DNA from: UMGS692 sp963653425
Lineage (GTDB): Bacteria; Bacillota; Clostridia; Christensenellales; CAG-314
NCBI GenBank assembly: GCA_963653425.1
Contig: CAVJWC010000004.1
Coordinates: 45,942 to 109,941 of the forward strand
Direction: 5' to 3'
DNA length: 64,000 nt
The translations under genes were made by a program, and so were the position numbers. Positions 1 to 7,178 of the stretch are shown here, one piece after another; within the stretch, counting starts at the first letter, position 1, and each line of letters opens with the position of its first letter. The notes beneath the pieces were generated by a model. It worked only from the letters and a program-made list of their open reading frames with translations. It had not been told where the DNA came from and did no database searches.

Positions 1-600
1 ACTATGCTTGCGGGAAAACGCCGTAGCGGAACGACTTCCATGATTCTTGCGGGCGTAATGATGGGTTCGCTCTTTTCGTCGCTGGTTTCGCTCGTGAAAT
101 ATCTTGCCGACACGGAATCCCAGCTTCCGTCGATAACCTACTGGCTTATGGGAAGTCTGAGCGGAGCGGGCAAAAAAACGCTGATTTTCGGCGCGCCCGT
201 GATAATTATCGGCATACTCGTGCTTTTCGTAATGAGAAGGAAACTCAACCTTCTGCCTCTTTCCGAAGACGAAGCCACTTCTCTCGGAACGGATATAAAG
301 AAACTGAGAATTACCGCTCTTACCGCGTCGGCGGCAATTACCGCTTCGTCGGTGGCTATGTGCGGTCCCGTGGGCTGGGTAGGGCTTCTCGTTCCTCACG
401 TTTCGAAAATGCTTTTCGGGAACAATCATAAGATAACCGTTCCCGCTTCGATAAGTTTCGGTTCGGCTTTTCTTGTGGCGGTGGATACGCTTGCACGGTC
501 GGTTACCGCTTCGGAAATCCCCATATCCGTATTGACGTCGGTTATCGGCGCGCCCTTTTTTATCTATATCCTCAGAAGAAAGGGAGGAAGCGGTTTATGA
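1..600 (+). CDS. FecCD/BtuC-type ABC transporter permease, C-terminal part (5' end outside window)
   Basis: This is the C-terminal 199 residues of an inner-membrane permease for ferric siderophore, haem or cobalamin-type chelates. The frame is open to base 1, so the true start lies upstream of the window; the ATG at 4 is internal. Four to five hydrophobic segments are visible. The family signature region is clear: GPVGWVGLLVPH near residue 120, then a DTLAR segment and an ELP-like SEIPISV segment before the last helix, as in BtuC and FhuB. The stop overlaps the ATPase start by four bases (ATGA). The partner ATPase follows directly and the binding lipoprotein is at 6056. Substrate cannot be read from sequence; a metal or chelate is likely because the operon holds Fe-S maturation genes. 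Confidence 0.9.
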   Translation, partial: TMLAGKRRSGTTSMILAGVMMGSLFSSLVSLVKYLADTESQLPSITYWLMGSLSGAGKKTLIFGAPVIIIGILVLFVMRRKLNLLPLSEDEATSLGTDIKKLRITALTASAAITASSVAMCGPVGWVGLLVPHVSKMLFGNNHKITVPASISFGSAFLVAVDTLARSVTASEIPISVLTSVIGAPFFIYILRRKGGSGL

Positions 601-1649
601 TTTTTCAGGTAAAAAACGGCTGTTTCCGCTATAATAAAAAAGAAGACGACGTGCTTTCAGACGTGAATTTCGACGTTAAAAGCGGAGAAATACTTGCCGT
701 TCTCGGTCCCAACGGAGCGGGTAAGACTACGCTTTTAAGGTGCGCTCTGGGTTTTTTGAAGTTTGACAGGGGCGAAGCTTTGTTTGACGGAAAGAACGTG
801 CGCTCGTATAGTCCGAGCGAACTTTGGAGGAAAGTGGCTTACGTTCCTCAGGCAAGGCAGACCATATCGCCCTATACGGTGGAAGAAACGGTACTTCTCG
901 GAAGAAGCAGTTACGGCGATATACTCGGCAGAATTACCGCGGAAGACTATAAAGCAGCGGACGAAGTCATAGAAAAACTCAATTTAGAGCGCATACGGCA
1001 TAAAAATTGCAGTGAAATAAGCGGAGGAGAACTTCAGATGGTTCTGATTGCCCGCGCGCTTGCCGTTTTCCCCGAACTTCTCGTACTCGACGAACCCGAA
1101 TCCAACCTCGACTTCCGCAATCAGCTTCTCGTTCTCGATACGCTGACGAGACTTGCAAAAAACGGTACGGGTATAATTCTCAACACTCACTATCCCGCGC
1201 ACGCCCTCAGACGGGCGGATAAGGCTCTTATGCTGGGGAAGGACGGAAGTTCGGAATTCGGAAGAACGCAGGAAGTCGTGACGAGCGAAAATATCGGCAG
1301 GTTTTTCGGAGTGAACGCGGTTATAGGCGAAATCGAAACCGACACCAACCATTATATCGACGTTATTCCCGTGGACTTCGATTTGCCCAAGGAAAACACC
1401 GACGATTCCGAAGTTATAGCTACCTTGTCGGTGATTATGAAAGACAATTCCGTAGCTCAGGAAGTCAACGCCGTTATCCACAAAGCCTTTCCCTTCGTTC
1501 TCGGAAGAATGGGAATGCCCGTAAGGGACGAAGGCTTATATATAATCAATCTCGTGCTTAAAGCTTCCCCGCGCGAAATCCGAGCCGTTTTAAGAGAACT
1601 TAACGAAAAATCGGGCGTGAGCGTCAAAGCCGTTTTCGAAAGGAGATGA
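597..1649 (+). CDS. ABC transporter ATPase (FepC/BtuD type) fused to a TM1266-like C-terminal domain
   Basis: Residues 1-235 are a complete ABC ATPase of the iron-chelate/B12 class: Walker A GPNGAGKTT at 37-45, Q-loop PQARQ, signature SGGE, Walker B LLVLDEP and an H-loop NTHYP. The family usually ends near 260 residues; this protein is 350. The extra ~85 C-terminal residues (IATLSVIMKD onward, then GRMGMPVRDEG and INLVLKAS) resemble the small ferredoxin-fold protein TM1266, annotated as a putative iron-only hydrogenase system regulator and usually a separate gene near hydEFG. The resemblance is by eye. It starts at an ATG overlapping the permease stop and ends four bases before hydE. The fusion ties the transporter to the maturases; the extra domain may sense metal or act as a regulator (inference). 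Confidence 0.88.
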   Translation: MIFQVKNGCFRYNKKEDDVLSDVNFDVKSGEILAVLGPNGAGKTTLLRCALGFLKFDRGEALFDGKNVRSYSPSELWRKVAYVPQARQTISPYTVEETVLLGRSSYGDILGRITAEDYKAADEVIEKLNLERIRHKNCSEISGGELQMVLIARALAVFPELLVLDEPESNLDFRNQLLVLDTLTRLAKNGTGIILNTHYPAHALRRADKALMLGKDGSSEFGRTQEVVTSENIGRFFGVNAVIGEIETDTNHYIDVIPVDFDLPKENTDDSEVIATLSVIMKDNSVAQEVNAVIHKAFPFVLGRMGMPVRDEGLYIINLVLKASPREIRAVLRELNEKSGVSVKAVFERR

Positions 1650-1653
1650 ACTT

Positions 1654-2706
1654 ATGGTCAGGGATTTAATAGTAAAGCTTAAAGAAAACCGCAGTCTTTC
1701 TCATTCCGAATGGGTTGAGGTTTTAAGTCGTTACACGGACGAAGACAGAGTTTTTGCCGAAAACGAAGCAAGAAATCTTACCGAAAGAATATTCGGCAGA
1801 AAGATTTTCTTCCGAGGAATAATCGAATTCACCAATTACTGCAAAAACGACTGCTACTACTGCGGAATAAGACGTTCCGACTTAAACGCCGTTCGCTACA
1901 GGCTTTCAAAGGAAGAAATTCTCGAATGCGCCCGAGAAGGCTACGCTTTGGGATACAGAACTTTCGTCCTTCAGGGCGGAGAAGACGCGTTTTTCACCGA
2001 CGAAAGACTGATCGATATTATAAAAGCCATAAAGGCGGAATTCCCCGAATGCGCGATTACTTTATCCGTAGGCGAGCGCGACAGAGCTTCCTACGAAAAG
2101 CTGTTCGAAGCGGGCGCGGACAGATACCTTCTTCGTCACGAAACGGCAGACTGCAAGCTTTATAGTAAGCTTCACCCAAAGGAACTTTCACTCGAAAACA
2201 GAATGAGATGTTTAAGAGACCTTAAAGAAATCGGTTTCCAGACGGGCGCGGGAATGATGATAGGCGCGCCTTATCAGACGGCGGAAGAACTTGCGGAAGA
2301 CATGGAATTTTTGTCCGAATTTAAGCCTCAGATGGTGGGTATAGGTCCGTTTATCCCCCATAAAGACACGCCCTTTTGCGGTTTTCCGTCGGGTAACGAA
2401 AATCTGACTCTCTTTTGCCTGAGTCTCGTTCGGCTTATGCTTCCCTGTTCGCTTTTGCCCGCGACTACCGCGCTCGGAACGGTTGACGGACGGGGCAGAC
2501 AAAAGGGCGTTCTTGCGGGCTGCAACGTCGTTATGCCCAATCTTTCGCCTTTGTCCGTCAGAAAAAAGTACCTTTTATACGACGGAAAGGCAGGAACCGA
2601 CAGCGACGCCGAAGAAGGTCTTAAAGTCCTCAGAAAACAGATGGAAGAAATCGGCTACGAGGTCGTAACGGGCAGAGGAGACTATAAACGGGAGGAGAAT
2701 TTATGA
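1654..2706 (+). CDS. hydE: Radical SAM maturase HydE ([FeFe] hydrogenase H-cluster assembly type)
   Basis: The 350-residue length fits HydE. The radical SAM cluster motif CxxxCxxC sits at Cys63, Cys67 and Cys70 (NYCKNDCYYCGIR). Later segments match HydE closely: VLQGGED, RYLLRHETA, GAGMMIGAPYQT, VGIGPFIPHKDTP and PATTALGT. HydE works with HydG and HydF to build the diiron subcluster of [FeFe] hydrogenase. PylB (methylornithine synthase) is a close relative and shares the GPFIPH motif, but no pyl genes are near and HydF is in the same operon, so HydE is preferred. The ATG has a GGAGATGAA ribosome site. Its stop overlaps the nifH-like start (ATGA), so the two are probably translationally coupled. 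No hydG is in the window. Confidence 0.88.
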   Translation: MVRDLIVKLKENRSLSHSEWVEVLSRYTDEDRVFAENEARNLTERIFGRKIFFRGIIEFTNYCKNDCYYCGIRRSDLNAVRYRLSKEEILECAREGYALGYRTFVLQGGEDAFFTDERLIDIIKAIKAEFPECAITLSVGERDRASYEKLFEAGADRYLLRHETADCKLYSKLHPKELSLENRMRCLRDLKEIGFQTGAGMMIGAPYQTAEELAEDMEFLSEFKPQMVGIGPFIPHKDTPFCGFPSGNENLTLFCLSLVRLMLPCSLLPATTALGTVDGRGRQKGVLAGCNVVMPNLSPLSVRKKYLLYDGKAGTDSDAEEGLKVLRKQMEEIGYEVVTGRGDYKREENL

Positions 2707-3467
2707 TAAGAATCGCGATTTACGGCAAAGGCGGAATAGGAAAATCCACGACGGTTTCCAATATTTCCGCGGCTCTTTCCGAAAAAGGGCTTAAAGTAAT
2801 GCAGATAGGGTGCGATCCCAAAGCAGATTCCACGGTGAACCTTCTTCACGGTGAAAAAATCAATACCGCGCTCGATCTTATACGGGAAAAAGGCAACGAT
2901 TTTGTGCTTTCCGATATGGTAAAAATCGGATTCGGAGGAGTGGTTTGCGCCGAAGCGGGCGGTCCCGTCCCCGGTCAGGGTTGTGCGGGAAGAGGTATTA
3001 TAGCGGCACTTGAAAAGCTCGAAGAAAAAGGTGCGTACGAAGTCTATAAGCCCGACGTGGTTTTTTACGACGTTTTAGGCGACGTCGTGTGCGGAGGTTT
3101 TGCCATGCCCATGAGAGCAGGTTACGCGCAAAAGGTCTTTATTATAACTTCGGGCGAAAATATGGCTATCCACGCCGGTGCAAATATCGCCGTCGCCTTA
3201 GATAACTTCAAAGGCAGAGGTTACGCCACGCTCGGAGGAATTATCCTTAACAGAAGGAACGTCCGTAACGAAGAAGAAAAGGTTGCGGAGCTTTGCGACG
3301 ACATTCATTCGTCGATAACGGGAAGTCTTTCGTTCAGTCCCGTGGTTCAGGAAGCGGACGAGAAGAAGAAGACGGTTATCGAAGCTTTCCCGGACAGCGA
3401 AATGGCGGAAGAATACAGAAAGCTTGCCGTAAGCGTGATAAAAGCCTGCGGAGGAGATATATGCTGA
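2703..3467 (+). CDS. NifH-like ATP-dependent reductase (nitrogenase/BchL/CfbC superfamily)
   Basis: This 254-residue P-loop iron protein has GKGGIGKST at 8-16 and the switch-type CDPKADST at 37-44. Both ligands of the intersubunit [4Fe-4S] cluster are present: Cys94 in PGQGCAGRG (NifH Cys97) and Cys130 in LGDVVCGGFA (NifH Cys132). Arg97, the position ADP-ribosylated in true NifH, is kept. NifH is usually 270-295 residues, so this one is slightly short at the C-terminus. It should hydrolyse ATP and pass electrons to the NifDK-like pair encoded next. The genes around it are not a nitrogen fixation set (no nifE, nifN, nifB or full-length nifD/nifK), so it belongs to the divergent nitrogenase-like clades whose substrates are mostly unknown. 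It overlaps both neighbours. Confidence 0.9.
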   Translation: MIRIAIYGKGGIGKSTTVSNISAALSEKGLKVMQIGCDPKADSTVNLLHGEKINTALDLIREKGNDFVLSDMVKIGFGGVVCAEAGGPVPGQGCAGRGIIAALEKLEEKGAYEVYKPDVVFYDVLGDVVCGGFAMPMRAGYAQKVFIITSGENMAIHAGANIAVALDNFKGRGYATLGGIILNRRNVRNEEEKVAELCDDIHSSITGSLSFSPVVQEADEKKKTVIEAFPDSEMAEEYRKLAVSVIKACGGDIC

Positions 3468-4774
3468 AAAGATTGGGCGAAAGCGCGGATATAAAGCCCG
3501 TTAAGATTTCCGAAGCCTCTTTTCCGTCGCCCTTTTCCTCGGGTCTCGAATATTCGGCGCCCGCGAGAGGCGTTTTCAACATAGTCCACACGGGTATGCT
3601 TATACCCGAAATTCACGAAATTTTCGTGTGCGCGCAGGGTTGTCTCAGAGGAGTGGTTTTAACCGCTGCGGAAATGGGTGCGCAGGAGAGATTCTCTACA
3701 GTTACCGTCAAGGAAAACAACCTTCTTGAAGGCGATATGGAAAGCCTTATAATAGAAGGCGTTTCGGATATTCTTTCAAGGCTCGGTTCGGTTCCGCCCG
3801 CCGTTCTCGTATATACGAGTTGCATCCATCATTTTACGGGGTGTGACCTTAACTACTGCTACGCCGAGCTGAGAAAGAGATTCCCGTCGGTTGAGTTTAC
3901 CGACTGTTATATGAACCCCATTATGCGTAAAAGCGGACTTACGCCCGATCAGATTATGCGCAAACAGCTTTACAGCCTGTTAACGCCAATGAGTTCCGAC
4001 GGCGGAATAAATATCATCGGGAACAACTATTCAACGGACGACGAAAGCGACATAGTAAAGCTTATATTAAAGTCGGGAAGGAAACTCAGAGAAGTCACGA
4101 GATGCAGTAGCTACTCGGAATACAAAGAAATGGCTATGTCTGCGCTTAACGTGAGCTACAACCCGTCGGCTCGCGCTGGCGGAGAAGCTCTCGGAAAAAG
4201 GCTTAACCGAAAACACCTGTTTTTGCCTATGAGCTTCTCGGAAGACAAGATAATCCGTAATATGACCTTGCTTTCAAACGAACTCAACGTAAGTTACGAC
4301 TGCGAAGAAGATAAAGAACGCGCCGTAGAAGCCATTAAAAAAGCCCGTAAAGCGGTTGGCGACCGTCCCGTCGCCGTGGACTATACGGCTGTCATTGCGC
4401 CACTCAGCCTCATAAAACTGCTCGTAGAATTCGGTTTCAACGTCAAAAGGTTTTATACCGATTCTTTTATGCCTATGGAAAGAGAAGAATTCGACTATCT
4501 TAAAGAGAATCTTCCGAATCTTGAAATTCTGCCGACCGTCCGTCCCGAAATGGGAGTAGCAGGCAGGAATCAACCCGAATTCCTTTGCGTGGGACAGAAA
4601 TCCGCCTATTTTACGGGTACGAAAAACTTCGTGAATATCGTCGAAGGCGCGGGTTTATACGGGTTTTACGGCATAAGGAGAATTGCTGAACTCATAGAAG
4701 AAGCGAATGCCACGGAAAAAGAAGCGCGCGACTGCATTCAGCAAAAAGGTTGGGGGTGCAACTGCTGTTTATGA
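3461..4774 (+). CDS. NifD-like component 1 alpha subunit, divergent
   Basis: The start is the ATG at 3461, seven bases before the nifH-like stop ends and behind GGAGGAGATAT; an in-frame upstream extension to 3293 only re-reads nifH. The product is 437 residues, against about 480-500 for NifD. Cysteines that look like cluster ligands are Cys57 and Cys61 (VCAQGCLRG, near the NifD Cys88 site) and Cys121 (TSCIHHFTGCDL, the Cys154 site), with extra Cys128 and Cys133. The NifD Cys62 position falls in GLEYSAPARG and has no Cys. I find no clear FeMo-cofactor Cys275/His442 pair. The protein ends in GWGCNCCL, three cysteines in the last five residues, which I do not know from NifD. It probably binds Fe-S clusters with the NifK-like partner; substrate unknown. 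Confidence 0.82.
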   Translation: MLKRLGESADIKPVKISEASFPSPFSSGLEYSAPARGVFNIVHTGMLIPEIHEIFVCAQGCLRGVVLTAAEMGAQERFSTVTVKENNLLEGDMESLIIEGVSDILSRLGSVPPAVLVYTSCIHHFTGCDLNYCYAELRKRFPSVEFTDCYMNPIMRKSGLTPDQIMRKQLYSLLTPMSSDGGINIIGNNYSTDDESDIVKLILKSGRKLREVTRCSSYSEYKEMAMSALNVSYNPSARAGGEALGKRLNRKHLFLPMSFSEDKIIRNMTLLSNELNVSYDCEEDKERAVEAIKKARKAVGDRPVAVDYTAVIAPLSLIKLLVEFGFNVKRFYTDSFMPMEREEFDYLKENLPNLEILPTVRPEMGVAGRNQPEFLCVGQKSAYFTGTKNFVNIVEGAGLYGFYGIRRIAELIEEANATEKEARDCIQQKGWGCNCCL

Positions 4775-5886
4775 AACAAACTCAGAAGATAATTTCCACT
4801 TACACGGCGGACGTTTCGGGCGTATGCTCGGCGCTATACGAACTCGAAGGAATGACGGTTATACACGACGCGTCGGGCTGTAATTCCACCTATAACACTC
4901 ACGACGAACCTCGTTGGTACGACAGTCCGAGTCTCGTTTTCATATCGGGACTTACCGAAACCGAGGCTATTATGGGGGACGACGAGAAACTCGTCCGCGA
5001 CATAACCGAAACCGCAAAGGAATTAAAACCGCGTTTTATAGCCATAGCGGGTTCGCCCGTTCCTATGATGACGGGGTGCGACATTCCTGCGATTGCGCGC
5101 GAAACGGAAGCCTTGACGGGCATTCCTTCCTTCGGTTTTCAGACGAGCGGAATGCATTCCTACGTTTCAGGCGCGGGAGAGGCGCTTGAGGCGTATATCG
5201 ATCGTTTCGCGGAACGAAAAGAGAAGAAGAAAAGAAGCGCGAATATCTTAGGCGTAACGCCCGTGGATTTTTCGGTTAACGGGCAGAACGAGAGTATGAA
5301 AACCTTTCTTATCGAAAACGGATGGGAGGTTATAAGTACGGTAGCTCAGGGAAGTTCACGGCAGGAAATCGCTCTTACGGCTCAGGCGGAAGTCAACCTC
5401 GTCGTCTCTTCCGTAGGACTTAAAACCGCCCGCCTTCTTTATAAGAAGTTCGGAACGCCCTACGTCATAGGTACGCCCTACGGAAAAGAATTCGGAAATC
5501 GTCTCGTTCGTATGATGGAAAAATCCTCGGAAACGGGAGAAAACGCAGTGGGGTTCGGTGACTTTGCGGGTTTCGGCGACGTCTTTATTATAGGCGAATG
5601 CGTAACTTCCCGTTCTTTGGCTATGGCTATAAACATTAAATACGGCAAAGAAGTCCGCGTTATCTGTCCGCTTGAAATGAGCGAAGGACTGCTTTCTACT
5701 GGCGACTACGCTTTATCGGAAGAAGAGGACGTCGAAAACGCGCTTAAAAACGCTTCCGCCGTTATAGCCGATCCGCTTTATAAGCCCATAGTTCCCAAGT
5801 CCGCGAAGTTTTTCGCTCTTCCGCACGAAGGCTTTTCGGGCAGACTTTACAGAAAGAACATTCCCGACCTTATAAAAGGAATATAG
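4771..5886 (+). CDS. NifK-like component 1 beta subunit, short and cysteine-poor
   Basis: The chosen ATG at 4771 overlaps the nifD-like stop (ATGA) with GGTTGGGGGTG upstream; a TTG at 4750 in frame is less likely. The 371-residue product has the component 1 fold pattern of repeated Rossmann-like blocks, for example LEGMTVIHDASGCNSTY near residue 25 and AGSPVPMMTGCDI near 94. Only Cys37 clearly matches a P-cluster ligand (NifK Cys95). The Cys70 site reads TADVSG, placing Asp14 there, which recalls the Asp ligand of BchB. The Cys153 site reads GSPVP and lacks Cys. NifK is about 510 residues, so this is much shorter. Together the D- and K-like proteins should hold a reduced or altered cluster rather than a nitrogenase P-cluster (inference). 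Confidence 0.8.
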   Translation: MKQTQKIISTYTADVSGVCSALYELEGMTVIHDASGCNSTYNTHDEPRWYDSPSLVFISGLTETEAIMGDDEKLVRDITETAKELKPRFIAIAGSPVPMMTGCDIPAIARETEALTGIPSFGFQTSGMHSYVSGAGEALEAYIDRFAERKEKKKRSANILGVTPVDFSVNGQNESMKTFLIENGWEVISTVAQGSSRQEIALTAQAEVNLVVSSVGLKTARLLYKKFGTPYVIGTPYGKEFGNRLVRMMEKSSETGENAVGFGDFAGFGDVFIIGECVTSRSLAMAINIKYGKEVRVICPLEMSEGLLSTGDYALSEEEDVENALKNASAVIADPLYKPIVPKSAKFFALPHEGFSGRLYRKNIPDLIKGI

Positions 5887-6055
5887 CGGAGTTCTTCCCT
5901 GCTTAATCGAAGGAATATAATCCTTTCGGTTTAGTCAAAGGAACGTAAAAACGCTTTGGTTTAATCGAGCGTACAAAACGAAGACGTTGACGTTACGAAA
6001 AACGAAAAAGTAACGTTCGATAGGATATAAAAACCAATTGAAAAAGGAGAAAAAT
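5887..6055. other. Spacer in the Hyd/Nif-like operon with imperfect repeats and an inverted repeat
   Basis: This 169-bp spacer is the only large gap in the operon. It contains two imperfect copies of a CTTTsGGTTTA-type segment and an inverted repeat, ACGTTAC at 5990-5996 with GTAACGT at 6010-6016, separated by 13 bases. A TATAAT at 5916-5921 has no good -35 partner. The inverted repeat could be an operator or an RNA hairpin that sets a different level for the binding protein and HydF. No coding sequence is seen. Confidence 0.4.
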
Positions 6056-7168
6056 ATGAAAAAAACAGTATTGATTTTACTGCTCGTGTGCCTTACGCTG
6101 ACGCTTTGCGCCTGCCCGTCGCCCGAGCCTCAACCCGACGCAGACACGATTACCGTGACCGACCACGCGGGAAACCAAGTTACTCTTCCCAAAGAAATCA
6201 ACAGAATAGTAGTCGCGGATATATTTCCGCTTCCGTCAATTCTCTCGGTGTTTTTCGGTTCCGCAAGCAAGCTTGTGGGCATAGCGCCTACAAGTATGGC
6301 TGCCGCTAAAAACAGCCTTCTTTCCGAGCTTTATCCCGAAATTCTGAACGCCGAAACGAGTTTTATGCAGGGCGCCGTCGTTAATGCGGAAGAACTCGCA
6401 AAACTCAGACCCGACGTCGTTTTCGTAAGCACGGGAAGCGCGAAACAGGGCGAAACTTTAAGAAACGCAGGCTTTAACGTAGTGGAAATTTCCGCAAGCA
6501 AGTGGGAATACAACGCAATCGAAACGCTTAACGAGTGGATAAGTCTGCTTTCCGAAATCTTCCCCGCAAGTCAGGAAAGAGCTGAGCTTGCAAAGAAAGC
6601 CAGCCTCGAAGCTTACGACCTCGTAACAAAGAGAGTAAGTTCGCTTAAAACCGAAGAAAAGAAACGCGTGTTCTTTATGTTCCAGTACGGCAAAGACAAC
6701 ATTCTGACTTCGGGCAAGAACTTCTTCGGTCAGTGGTGGGCGGAAGCTATGGGCGCGGTCAACGTTGCGGAAGAACTTACCAAAGATAATTCCGTAGCCG
6801 TAAATCTCGAACAGGTTATAGAATGGAATCCCGATATAATCTTCATTACCAACTTCACTACGGCTCAGCCCAAAGACCTTTACGAAAACACTATAGGCAA
6901 CTACGACTGGTCGGAAGTTTCGGCTGTCAAGAACAGAAAGGTATATAAAATGCCTCTCGGTATGTACAGAAGCTACACGCCCGGCATAGATACGCCCGTA
7001 ACTCTTCTCTGGTTTGCAAAGACGGCTTACCCCGAGCTTTTCGGCGACATAGACATAATTGATGAAGTTATAAGCTACTATAAGGACGTTTTCGGAGCGG
7101 AACTCACTAAGGCTCAGGCTGAATCCATCTTTGCTCCCTCGGGAAACGCAGGAAAAATCGATTATTAG
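6056..7168 (+). CDS. Metal-chelate ABC transporter substrate-binding lipoprotein (FecB/BtuF/TroA fold)
   Basis: The ATG at 6056 follows AAAGGAGAAA; a TTG at 6038 in frame would only add the ribosome site as codons. The 370-residue product starts with a lipoprotein signal: positive MKK, a hydrophobic stretch, and lipobox LCAC with Cys20 as the lipidated residue. The mature part opens with ITVTDHAGNQVTLP, the standard start of FecB/BtuF-type binding proteins, and has the two-lobe pattern with a long linker helix. It should capture an iron chelate or corrinoid outside the membrane for the permease and ATPase at the operon's head. That the three transporter genes are split around hydE and the nifHDK-like genes suggests they form one functional unit. 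Confidence 0.88.
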   Translation: MKKTVLILLLVCLTLTLCACPSPEPQPDADTITVTDHAGNQVTLPKEINRIVVADIFPLPSILSVFFGSASKLVGIAPTSMAAAKNSLLSELYPEILNAETSFMQGAVVNAEELAKLRPDVVFVSTGSAKQGETLRNAGFNVVEISASKWEYNAIETLNEWISLLSEIFPASQERAELAKKASLEAYDLVTKRVSSLKTEEKKRVFFMFQYGKDNILTSGKNFFGQWWAEAMGAVNVAEELTKDNSVAVNLEQVIEWNPDIIFITNFTTAQPKDLYENTIGNYDWSEVSAVKNRKVYKMPLGMYRSYTPGIDTPVTLLWFAKTAYPELFGDIDIIDEVISYYKDVFGAELTKAQAESIFAPSGNAGKIDY

Positions 7169-7178
7169 GAGATAAACT

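Noticed and set aside
1654..2706. PylB or BioB identity for the radical SAM gene
   Set aside because: HydE blocks match along the length and HydF is in the operon; no pyl or bio genes are present.
3293..3460. N-terminal extension of the NifD-like frame
   Set aside because: It re-reads nifH in another frame. The ATG at 3461 has a ribosome site and the usual short overlap.
2703..5886. True nitrogenase (nifHDK) or dark protochlorophyllide reductase
   Set aside because: The D- and K-like proteins are short, lack several P-cluster and cofactor ligands, and no nif assembly or chlorophyll genes are nearby.
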